This document shows, in pieces, positions 52,421-62,357 of a stretch of 64,000 nucleotides of DNA. The notes under the pieces were generated by a model, which searched no databases, had not been told where the DNA came from, and was given only the letters and a program-made list of their open reading frames with translations. Made by a program: the position numbers and the translations under genes. This DNA comes from Cacajao melanocephalus. Its lineage: Eukaryota; Chordata; Mammalia; Primates; Pitheciidae. Numbering within the stretch: position 1 is the stretch's first letter; each line of letters opens with the position of its first letter. Location: the NCBI GenBank assembly GCA_963573385.1, contig CAUYLG010061901.1, positions 1 through 64,000 on the forward strand. Reading direction: 5' to 3'.

Positions 52421-52844
52421 TCCTTATGTGTCTGGCTCTTTTTTGGTATCAATCCTTTTTTTCCCTTCAGTCCTAGTGCTGAACTCTTTATCAGTTGGTA
52501 ACTTACAGCTGTGAACCTACCTTGTTGTTTTCACTAAGTGTATTTGAAGTTAATGGCAAAAGGCAATGCTGACAACCCTAGGAAATGGCAGTCCTTTGTC
52601 TTCTTCCTGGAGTAGGTATTCCTTTGCTAATCCTTCGATTGTTACAGTTGTTACAGGTGCTTCCACTCTTATGACAGTGCATTCCTGGGACTGCATCATG
52701 AAGCACTTTGCTAGATATTGAACTAAGTATGTGCTTCCACATTTACACCTGTTTCAACATATTTTAGTGGTAAAAGTGAAATATGCTTCTCTTAGGCAAT
52801 GTAAACAGAGTGTGAAAAATGGGGGTTATGTATTTGTTGACTTA

Positions 52845-53020
52845 TACAATATTCTCCAAAGCACCTTCACAAATATTCTCTCATTTTATTGCAATTATCT
52901 TAGGCATTCCTGTCGTTGTTAGTTAGGTGAGGAAATTGAAACTCAGATTTGTGACTTGCTTAATATCAGAGTTCATGACAAATCTTAGGTGGAACGTAGG
53001 TCTGCTGGCTGAAGTCTGGG
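52845..53020 (-). mobile_element. MIR
   Basis: AATATTCTCTCATTTTATTG, TAGGTGAGGAAATTGAAACT and ATCTTAGGTGGAACGTAGGT. Confidence 0.65.
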
Positions 53021-53151
53021 CATATCAATGTGTGTCATGCTGGCAGCCCTGTTTCCATCTTGGGTGCTGTCGGATTGCTATACATGGAGTGTTAGCTATG
53101 TTGAGAATTCCACTAAAATTTAGCCGACTACTGAGAATGATGATGAGTTGT

Positions 53152-53560
53152 GAGCTTCTCCAAATTGGCTGCACATTAGCATCACTTGGGGAAGGTAAAA
53201 AGAAAATCCCAATGTCCAGGCCACACCCCATGCCAATTAAGTAAAAATCTCTTGTTGGGGTGGCATCTGCGTTTGTAGAGCTACCCAGGTGATTCCAGTG
53301 CACAGCAAATTGGAGAAACACTGCTCTGGAATCTTGTTCCTCAAAATGTAATCATTGACTACCAGTATTGGCATCGCCTGGGAGCACAGGCCTCACCCCA
53401 AACCTACAGAAGTAGAATCTTCACTTTAACAAGGTGATTTATGTGCACATTAGGGTTTGCGAAACCCTGATCTACAGCAGTTGTGCTCAAATTTTGGTGT
53501 GTCTCAAGATAACCTGGGTACTTGGGGAAAAGCTTGGGCCTATATGTTCCTTATTAGCTT
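53152..53560 (+). mobile_element. Cluster of two or three MER5A-like hAT fragments
   Basis: Three successive MER5-type cores: TAGCATCACTTGGGGAAG (53178), TTGGCATCGCCTGGGAGC (53368) and CTCAAGATAACCTGGGTAC (53505). Each has its own end-like sequence (GAGAAACACTG, GCGAAACCCTG). It lies in the spacer just downstream of DAD1. Confidence 0.6.
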
Positions 53561-54211
53561 TCTGGCCAACTGAGCTCAAGAGTCAGCAAGCTTTTCCTTA
53601 AACAAATGGGTATGGCTGTGTTCCACTGTCACTTTATGAAGATTGGTTGTGGGTATGTGGGTCGTGGTTTGCCATTCCTAAGTGATAACTAGTTCACTGA
53701 GGTTATGATTGAGCAGTTTAATCTGTTTTAAAACTTACATACAGATGTTACAGTCCTTTATCAGGAGTCTTCTGGATAATTTTTAGTCTAGAGAAATTGG
53801 AATTTTGAATAAGAAAAGCATCTGAGCTTTGAGACATGGGTTGAAAACTGGGATAATAGTAATTTTATGAAGGAAGATATTGTAATTTCAGACTCTAATA
53901 TACAGGTTCTGCTTAGTTTTTCACGATGACCTTGAGATACATGGGACAGGTATTAAATTCCCATTTATCAGATCAGCTGTTGTCTTGAGGTTGTGATTTA
54001 CCCAAACCAATTACCATCAACGGGAAACATTTTTCTTTGGTGTGTCTTTTCAATATTTGCTTCAGGACTAAAACCTACAAACTGCTTTTGGAGTCTTGGG
54101 TTTAGGTTTAGTTAAAGGCTCATTATAGATAACTCCTGTTTTTATGCTTCTGTTGACTTGCTTTGTGGTTCTCAACTTCATATGTACTGAAGAAATTAGC
54201 TGTGGACCTGT

Positions 54212-54268
54212 GAAAAGCTGCTGCACTCCAGCCTGGGCAATAGAGCAAGACCCTGTTTCAAACTTAAA
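54212..54268 (+). mobile_element. Alu 3'-end fragment
   Basis: Only the last arm end, CTGCACTCCAGCCTGGGCAA onward, joined to the C-rich tract. Confidence 0.85.
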
Positions 54269-54299
54269 GACACCCCCCCCACCCCCCGCCCCCCGCCAG
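54269..54299. repeat. C-rich tract, G-quadruplex-capable on minus strand
   Basis: Runs of 8, 6 and 6 C with short A or G interruptions, preceded by CACC. The minus strand has at least four G-runs of 3 or more within 30 nt. It directly follows a truncated Alu end. Confidence 0.85.
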
Positions 54300-55269
54300 T
54301 CCCATTGAGTTTTCTGATTCTTAGATGTTTTTTCAGCTGAAGTATGTTGAAGGAGTTGATTTTGAGTACTACTGCGTGGAGAGTGAAGTAGACCCTAGCA
54401 TTTCCAGCTTCCCCTACCTCAACACCTCTATGGGGTGGTTTATTTTTATTTCCTGTGCTCTTTTGTGGGGCCGGAAGCCGTTTACCACAAACACTGTGCG
54501 AAGTCTATTCCTTGCCCTTCTTTGCAGTGGTGGGAAGCCCAGCCCTGAGCACCCCTGCCCACACATTTCCTGGCCACGATCACATGGAAACCTTCCTTCT
54601 TGTTTTCTTCTCTTAGCAGCCTATACCTTCGCCCTCTTGTGATCACATCCTTTCATGTTGGGCTTCAAAACATTTTTTTTTGTGATGGCTGGAAAATACT
54701 TGGGGAGGTCACAGAGGCGTGCTCCCTGGTGTTGGGAGGCCGGGGAGCTTGTGTACAAACTTAGTGGGAGACTACTGCTCTCCTGTCTTGCTGGGTTGCA
54801 GCTCTGCGCTCTAGGAGTCTATAATAAAAGTTTGAGTGTGAAACAACTTAACTACAGTTAATTTAAAAGTTTTTAACAAATATAAAAAATGTTTCTCCTG
54901 TGGGAGAAAACAATTTCTAGAGCAAGGATCTTAGAGGAGGGAGTAGGAAAAAAATGGAAGTTTGTGAAGGACTAAAATTATTTTATTTGCTTACATTGAA
55001 TTTATAGGTAGGTCCAAGTTCTGTCAATGGGATTAAAAAAAAGTATTTTCAAACCACCAGAGAAGCAGTCTGGTGTTGTGGAAAAAACTTTGAAAGTGTT
55101 GATTCAAGCACTTGTTCTGGCACTTACTGTTGACCTTTTGTCTCTAAAATTTAGCAAATAATTACCCAGGCTCTGTGCTAGGTAGTGCATAGGATTAGAA
55201 AAGATAAGACACAGCCCTTCCTGTCCAGGAGTGAGTGAGCAGGGACCACATGTCTGTCATACTATCAAG

Positions 55270-55385
55270 TACCTTCCTGTTACGTTTCCCTACCATTGCA
55301 TGAAGTAGGTGGGTGGCATTCTTATTTTCCTGATGAGGAAATGGAGACTCAGTTAGCAAGTGTTACATTTGAATCTTATTTCTGT
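55270..55385 (-). mobile_element. MIR fragment
   Basis: CTTATTTTCCTGATGAGGAA and ATGGAGACTCAGTTAGCAAG. Confidence 0.55.
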
Positions 55386-57266
55386 CTAGTTGAAAGCCTT
55401 TTGAGTTAGGCTTTGAATGAGATAAATCATAAAATAAGCATAAGGATAATAATACTTCATACTGTTGTTATCCCAACAAAATGTAAGTGAAAATATCTTG
55501 TTAGTGTAATTGCTCTACATATGTTATCATTCCTTTCAGCGCTTATCAGCAGCTCTGAGGATTCCATTACACACTGCTTTTCTCCCTCAGCTGCACATCC
55601 ATTTCACTGACTTTCAGCTAAAGGACTAGGGTGGCCAATGGCAGGCTTGGCTATTCCTGGGAGAAGGGGAGAGACCTCCCTAGGAGCCCCCTTTGAGGTC
55701 TGCTGTTCAGGCCTGTTAAATCCCAGGGATAAACAACTTTGATTTTAGCTTTTAATTGAAATTTTCCCACGTGTGCATATACACACACGTCAAGAGGCTA
55801 ACAAGCTCTCATATGGCTAGCCTCCCATCAGCTGCAACGATGATCAACATTTAACTCCAATCTAGTGTTGGGGTATAAATAAGAGACATCTGATGGTAGA
55901 GCTCATTCTTTCTGTTTTTCCTTTAAATTTTTGCTCACCATGTGCTAGGTGCTACGGAAGTGATCAGAACGGACAAGGTGCCTCACTTTCTGAGCGTTAA
56001 ATTCCAGTAGGGAAGAGAGCCAAATGATTACATAATGGAATAATTTTGTTGTGAGTGGAGTGAAGGAAAGAAATAGTTAACAATACAACGTGAGGCCCCT
56101 GGGGAGGGAGCTGCTTAAAGAGCGGTCCGGTCCGGAAGGACCTCTCTGACCAGGTGACCTTTAGGCTGAGATCTGACAGCGGACAAAGAGCCAAGGAACC
56201 AGCCATGGGGAGTGTGTCTGGATATTATGTTCGTTATCTGCATTGCCATATGCTTGAGTAGTGGGTAAGTATTGCCTCAAGAGGCCACCAACATCAAACA
56301 TTTATTGACGGAGTGCCTCCTAACGGTACAGAGCTCTGCCTTGCTGTTCTAATCTCATTCTGAAGGGGTCAAATCCATGCAGGCAAAGTCAGGAAGAGGG
56401 AAGGGCCACGGAGGCAGAAAACAAGACACTAGTCTTGGGGGGCCCTCAGAATGCCAGTCAGTTCGTGCTCCTTCCTCGGATGGCTGAATCTGGAACCACT
56501 TGGTACTTCTGAGTCCACAGTGGTTGGTGGAAAGCCTGGGATCCGAGTCTGGTGGGGATTGGGGCCTAGTTCACTGTGATTCTCTGCAAGCCGCTCCATG
56601 TGCCTTCTCATTTGTAAAAGGGGAGAGAATACTCTGCCTACCACTTGGGTTTATCGTTCTCATCAAAAGAGGTGATGTTTGCTTTGGTGTTGTACAGATG
56701 CAGGATATTGTTAATCAAGAGTCAAGGATGTCGTTCCACCCATGTCCGTTGATAAACCACTGGAATAACTTGGGTCAGCAAGGATAAGGTGGATACCTTC
56801 GAGGTTGATAAAAATAGTATCTTGCAGTCTCCACTGGAAAGAAATCCCTTTTAAGGTTAACCTACTTTCCTCCCATCAAGGCTGGAAGCATGAAATGGAG
56901 ACCAGGTGCTCCCCATTATGTAAACCCTATTCCTTTACCTGGACTCTCCTAGGTCCTGCCAGCATTGTCTTCTTACGTTCATATGCTCTTCCTCCACTAT
57001 TTTCCTTTTGTTGTTGCTAAATTTTATGTGGGTGGTTCAGGGGAAGTGTACACTGGCACTCTTTCCCACTAGTCAGTGGAATTTTAGGAAGGCTTTGAAG
57101 ATGGGAAGGATCCCTCCCTCGGATGCTATCGCCTTTGGAATGGGAACATGCCCACATTTCCAGAGCGAACAGACACTGGACTCCTCTCTTCTCAAAGCTG
57201 GTGAAACCCTCCTGAATGATGTGGGGTGTTCTGGCCTGTGAGGCGATGGCTGCCTGCAGAACCTGC

Positions 57267-57281
57267 CTGCTGGAGGGCGCT
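57267..57281 (+). promoter_or_regulatory. CTCF-like motif
   Basis: The plus strand reads CTGCTGGAGGGCGCT, about 12 of 15 core positions, including the invariant GGGCGC half. It lies 100 bp from an antisense Alu and opposes the minus-strand motif at 58037. Confidence 0.45.
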
Positions 57282-57359
57282 GCAGAGGACTGGCTCCGTG
57301 CTTTCAGATGTATCCTGCCAGGGGCTCCTTCTGAAAGCAGGGAAGCCCCCAGAGGGTGA

Positions 57360-57692
<333 letters not shown>

Positions 57693-57779
57693 GATATCAG
57701 CCTTTTTAGCTGTGATGTGGTGAAGAGAGCCAGGGAGGCCGTGAGTACTGTGAGGCCAGAAGTGTTGGCTTCTGTGAGA

Positions 57780-58050
57780 AACTCCGCCCAGCCCGACCAC
57801 TGCCTCCAGGCCCTGTCATTTTCCCTCCATCACGCGGCCGGAAGCCGGAAGCAGGAGGCAGAAGCTGCGGAGGGAGAGACAAAATCATGGTGTAACAAGA
57901 AGCTCCTGAGGCCGGAGTGAACGGAGAGGTGGCCACACACCATGAGAAACACCAGCGCTCCGGCGGGGCCCGGGGACTTCTGAGCTTTACTGGGCTGCCT
58001 GAAGCCGCAGCCAGCCCACTTTTCCCTCAGCATGGCGGTGCCACCATCTG
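57780..58050. promoter_or_regulatory. GC-rich pocket with tandem ETS sites
   Basis: A locally CpG-rich segment in an otherwise CpG-poor spacer. CCGGAAG occurs twice in direct tandem (57838-57844 and 57845-57851), an ideal ETS/GABPA array. A further CCGGAG and a CATGGCGG YY1-like site follow. It looks like a small promoter or a hypersensitive site. No long open frame or poly(A) signal links it to a gene. Confidence 0.45.
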
Positions 58051-58051
58051 G
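58037..58051 (-). promoter_or_regulatory. CTCF-like motif
   Basis: The minus strand reads CCAGATGGTGGCACC, 13 of 15 core positions. It sits at the edge of the GC-rich pocket at 57780-58050 and overlaps the end of a YY1-like CATGGCGG. Confidence 0.55.
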
Positions 58052-58443
58052 TCCAGCCCAACCCATCTTGCTAGTCTGCGTAGTCTGTGGCATTCCAACT
58101 TCACATTTGCATCGGGATTTGTTTCCTAAGCATTCCACACACATTATTGCTTTCAATATTTATTGCTTTCAAGCCCTTCAACACTGGCAACAGGTGGGCA
58201 GGTATTCTTATCTCCATGTGAATAATAACACATGGGGACTCAGAAAAAGTAAAGGCCCAGGAGAGAAGGCTAGTGAGGGGCAGTGACGCTTAGGGACAAA
58301 CAACTGGTTCTCTTGCCTCTTGCCTGAGGACTCCTGCCTGAGGATAATATAATAACAAAAGCCTCTATCTTGCCATTTTGGCCATTAACACATCTCTTTC
58401 ATACCCACTACTCACTGGACTGTTAGCTCCTTGAAGACACAAG

Positions 58444-58478
<35 letters not shown>
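58444..58478. repeat. (GT)n microsatellite
   Basis: About 16 GT units. Followed 70 nt later by a (TA)n run (58549-58571) inside an old L1 fragment. Confidence 0.95.
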
Positions 58479-58479
<1 letters not shown>

Positions 58480-58489
58480 TTAATGGGAG

Positions 58490-58760
58490 CAGTACTTTCT
58501 TGAGATGTAATTTGCATACAAGAAAATGCATTAATGATGCATTTGAGATATATATATATATATATATATACTAATATACACCCATGCAGCCATTGCCCAA
58601 GATAAAGATATAGAATATTTCCACAACTCCTGAAAGTTTCCTTGTGCGCCTTTTCAATCAATCCTTCTATCTCAGAGGCAAACAGTGCCCTAATTTCCGT
58701 CACCTGTGATGCATTTTGCCTGTTCTTGAACTTCGTCTGTGTGGAGTCATAGTTTGCACA
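58490..58760 (-). mobile_element. Old L1M 3' fragment
   Basis: Sequence such as TATACACCCATGCAGCCATT, AAGTTTCCTTGTGCGCC and GGAGTCATAGTTTGCAC follows the complement of L1M 3' ends, with a (TA)n expansion inside. Confidence 0.6.
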
Positions 58761-58834
58761 GAGACTGAATCCCCAGAGCATGACACAGTGTCTGTCATGT
58801 GGAGGTATACAATGCCAAAGAAAGCCTAGTTCTT

Positions 58835-59898
58835 TTTATTATTATTATTTTTTATTGTACTTTAGGTTCTAGGGTACATGTGCAGATCAGGTAGGATTGT
58901 TGCATAGGTACACACATGGCAATGTGGTTTGCTGCCTCCATCCCCCCATCACCTACATCTGGAATTTCTCTCCATGTTATGCCTCCCCGACCTACCCCAC
59001 ACCCCCCGTTGTCCCTTGGTGCCCCCCAACAGACCCCAGTGTGTGATGCTTCCCTCCCTGTGTCCATGTGTTCTCATTGTTCAACACCCGCCTATGAGTG
59101 AGAACATTTGGTGTTTGATTTTCTGTTCTTCTGTCAGTATACTGAGAATGATGGTTTCCAGATTCATCCACGTCCCTGCAAAGGACACGAACTCACTATT
59201 TTTTATGGCTGCATAGTATTCCATGGTGTATATGTGCCACATTTTCCCTGTCCAGTCTATCACTGATGGGCATTTGGGTTGGTTCCAGGTCTTTGCTATT
59301 GTAAACAGTGCTGCTATGAACATATGTGTGGATGTGTCTTTATAATAGAATGATTTATAATCCTTTGGGTATATACCCAGTAATGGGATTGCTGGGTCAA
59401 ATGGAATTTCTATTTCTAAGTCCTTGAGGAAGCGCCACACTGTCTTTCACAATGGTTGAACTAGTTTACACTCCCACCAACAATGTAAAAGTGTTCCTAT
59501 TTCTCCACATCCTCTCCAGCATCTGTTGTCTCCAGATTTTTTAATGTTCGCCATTCTAACTGGTGTGAGGTGGTATCTCAATGTGGTTTTGATTTGCATT
59601 TCTCTAATAATCAGTGATGATGAGCATTTTTTCATGTTTGTTGGCGTCATATATGTCTTCTTTTGAAAAGTGTCTGTTCATATCCTTCTCTCACTTTTGA
59701 ATGGGTTTGTTTTTTTCTTGTAAATCTGTTTTGGCTCTTTGTAGATTTTGGATATTAGCCCTTTGTCAGATGGGTAGATTGCAAAAATTTTTTCCCATTC
59801 TGTTGTTGCCGGTTCACTCTAATGATTGTTTCTTTTGCTGTACAGAAGCTCTGGGTTTAATTAGGTCCCATTTGTCTATTTTGGCTTTTGTTGCCAAT
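58835..59898 (-). mobile_element. 5'-truncated L1 (L1P type) with decayed ORF2 end
   Basis: About 1.06 kb. The 3' A/T tail is at 58835 and the break is near 59898. Reading the minus strand, 59440-59081 keeps an open segment of the ORF2 C-terminal domain (DPAIPLLGIYPKDYKS, YYAAIKN, FSLIGG) and then the 3' UTR. Imperfect target duplications AGAAAGCCTAGTTCTT (58819-58834) and AGAAAGTGTGGTTCTT (59899-59914), 13 of 16 identical, mark an old target-primed insertion. Non-functional. Confidence 0.9.
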
Positions 59899-59914
59899 AG
59901 AAAGTGTGGTTCTT

Positions 59915-60342
59915 AAACTACCTATGAGAGGCAGTTGGTCTCACTGGGAAACTGAGGCTGTGGGTGGTTAGTGACCTGCCAAACGCACGAGTCTATGAAG
60001 TGGTGGACCCCGACGCCAGCCATCCTGATTCCGAATTCAAAGCTTCCTCCCGGCCCCCAGTCTTCCCTCTGTGCTTCCTCCAGGGCTCCGGGTGCAGATC
60101 CTGGACGGGCAGTGCCCCCTGCTGCTGGCCCAGACCCCAGCCCCTCCCCTCCTCTGTGAGGATGTGAAAGGATCACACAGGCCTGGCGCCCAGCGCAGTG
60201 ACGGACACAGGACAGGGACGTGTGGGATAAAAGTCACCTGCCCTTTTATTTTCCTAGGAAAAAAGCTTCTCCTAAACTTTGGGGGCTTTCCCGCTCCAGG
60301 ATTAACAGACTAATGAAGAAGAGGCCTTTTTGGTGGAGCGCT
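59915..60342. other. Unique DNA between L1 and the E-alpha region
   Basis: GC-rich, no repeat recognised apart from a short MIR-like start (GAAACTGAGGCTGTGGGTGG). Probably regulatory by position. Confidence 0.4.
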
Positions 60343-60357
60343 GCTGCCCCCATGCGG
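60343..60357 (-). promoter_or_regulatory. CTCF-like motif beside E-alpha
   Basis: The minus strand reads CCGCATGGGGGCAGC, about 12 of 15 positions of the CTCF core (CCASYAGRKGGCRSY). It lies about 0.6 kb from E-alpha on the DAD1 side, where an enhancer-associated CTCF element is known in the TCR-alpha locus. Assigning it to that element is inference. Confidence 0.5.
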
Positions 60358-60909
60358 GTGGACAGCGACACTACCAAAGAGCAGAACATCAAACCTGGTG
60401 GTGATTTTTGGGTTTCAGGTTCTGTCGCTCCTCTCCTGCAGATTTCTGGTTTCCAGGACCCTGGGTCCCTGATGGAGGTCCTGTCCATCAGGGCTTCCAT
60501 TAGGGCCATCACCTAAAGGACAAGCATCAGAGCAATGGGGAGCTATTGTGGGAGGTCCCTCAGAGAATCAGCCCTAGCTGTGTGTGGGGGCAGATGCGTC
60601 CTCTCCACATCCCTCCCTCCCAGGAGAGACTAGCCTGACCATAAGCCTTGAGGGTCTGTCCTGTACTAAGCAAGCGCCTAATCAGGTGAGATCAAGGTCT
60701 GATTTTGGCCGGTTTGGAAGGGCAGCAGAGGAGCAGTGAGGGAGGCAGCTCAGCAGTGGGGCCAGCAGCGCCTCCCCAGCCTGCTGCGGGCTTGGGTGCA
60801 AGTCACAGAGGGGCTGGCGCCCCTCCCAGCCTGGTGTGCTGGCCTTGCTGCACCTGCGGTTGGGGGGCGGTGTAACGGCCCAGCCTGCTCCCCTTGACAC
60901 GTGGCCTGG

Positions 60910-61045
60910 GGCGATGCTATCTCTACCTCAGTATTTTTAACTCTTCTTTCCAGAGGATGTGGCTTCTGTGGGAGAGCTTCAAAGGGTGCCCTACTTGCCC
61001 CTCTCGGTAACCATGACATCATGGAAATGTAGGGGAGCGCCCCAG
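60910..61045 (-). promoter_or_regulatory. TCR-alpha enhancer (E-alpha) core
   Basis: Read on the minus strand (TRAC sense), the ordered elements are a CRE-like site TGATGTCA (plus 61014-61021, T-alpha-1), TCF/LEF CTTTGAAG (60977-60984), RUNX GCCACA (60958-60963) abutting an ETS GGAT core (60955-60958, T-alpha-2), then a GATA site AGATAG (60917-60922). This order and spacing match the classical human TCR-alpha enhancer bound by CREB/ATF, LEF1/TCF1, RUNX1, ETS1 and GATA3. Flanking 60849-60904 adds E-boxes CACCTG and CACGTG and a RUNX-like TGCGGT. The CRE lacks its central CpG. Confidence 0.9.
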
Positions 61046-61630
61046 CCTCCAAACACCTGGAGGGAAGTGGGAGACTTTTTCCACTTCCTGTTCTACTTGT
61101 GGCTACTGACTCAATGTCTGACCTGTTTATTAATTTCAAAATATAGCTCTGTGTGTGCTATCCAGAGAGGCCTCAGGCATGTGTGTCTCTGTGTGAAAGG
61201 AGGCCTGCGTCCCCAGCCCTCCCCCTGTTGCCCAGGTGGCTTTGACACAGACGCAGGGCACTGGTGGTCCTGCGGCCTCCCCACAGCCAGAATGACAGCA
61301 CTGGGTCTCCATGTGGCTCGCTCCCCGAGACTCATCCCAGCCAGCCGCTCGTCTCCCCACACATGGCTCAAGGAGGCAGATGGGTTTGAGTAGGACTCAT
61401 GGAGAAACTGAGGTGGACCCACGTAAAGTGACTGTTGGCCATGGCCCTCGGTGTGGCCACACGGTCAGCACAGACTCCCAGGTACCCTGTGTGCTTTCCC
61501 ACAGTCCCTGTCCTCCAGGCTTTGTTGGATAGACGTGTGCCTGCCTGGGGGCTGCCCTGACCAAGGTGCCACCACTCAGGCTATGCTTGTTCTGAAGTTC
61601 TTGACAAGTTACTTTAGCTCTTGACAAAGC

Positions 61631-62357
61631 CTCCCTCCGTGAGGCTGGGTCCAGGCTGGTGAAGCTGGCTCACCCGGCCACTTCCGCTATAGATCCCCAC
61701 TTCCTTCCTCCTGTGCTCCCCGCTCCTCATACTCAGCTCCCCCGACCCAGAACCTGACTGCAGGAGTCATTCATTTATTCATTTAATGGCATCTGCTGTG
61801 TGCCAGGCACTGTTCTAGCTCCTGGGGACACGCTGATGACAAGGAACATCCCTATCCCACAGAGCACACAGGCCAGGGGACTTCCTTGCCAGGATGGGAC
61901 CTGCTAATAAGGTGCTCTTAGGCCTATCTCTATATGTGATCCCAGGGGAGTTGGATGTTATGTTTGGACCTAAAAATAAGCAATCCCTTAAGACTCAGAT
62001 GGCTGCCCCCTTGTAGGGTAACAGCAGAGGGGTTGCTTTGTCAGAGCCAAGGACCCCACCTGGGTGCTCCTGAAGCATGTGTAGCCTACCCTTTCTCCTG
62101 AGTAGCTGTGACTCCAGGTGCCCTCAGAGGTCAGGTCTCTTTGTGAAGTTTCAGAGAGACCTCTACAACCTTAGGCCCGGGGCCACGAGAGTGCATTTAG
62201 TCCATTCTTCTACCTTTGGGACTGGCCTGTGCTTAAGTCTTTTGGGACAGTAGGGCATGTGTCCAGAAAAGTCCATTCTACAGCTGGGCTTAGTAACATG
62301 TTCCCTGCTGGGATGTCGCCTTCCCTCTGTGAGGCTGGGTCCAGGCTGGTAGAGCTG
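61631..62357. repeat. Direct duplication of a 37-bp unit, 690 bp apart
   Basis: Units 61631-61667 and 62321-62357 share GTGAGGCTGGGTCCAGGCTG plus flanks, about 33-34 of 37 matches. The sequence between them is not duplicated. Not part of a repeat family I know. Confidence 0.7.
61760..61930 (-). mobile_element. L2 3' end fragment
   Basis: CATTTATTCATTTAATGGCA and TGTGCCAGGCACTGTTCTAG correspond to the complement of the L2 3' end. Confidence 0.65.

Larger units (their letters stand above)
53561..57266. other. DAD1-proximal part of the TCR-alpha LCR spacer
   Basis: Mostly unique, AT-rich to mixed DNA with one Alu end, a C-rich tract and MIR pieces. In mouse several hypersensitive sites map to the equivalent interval. 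I cannot place them here from sequence. Confidence 0.5.

Noticed and set aside
59081..59440. 119-codon frame on the minus strand
   Set aside because: Remnant of L1 ORF2 in a 5'-truncated element, not a host gene.
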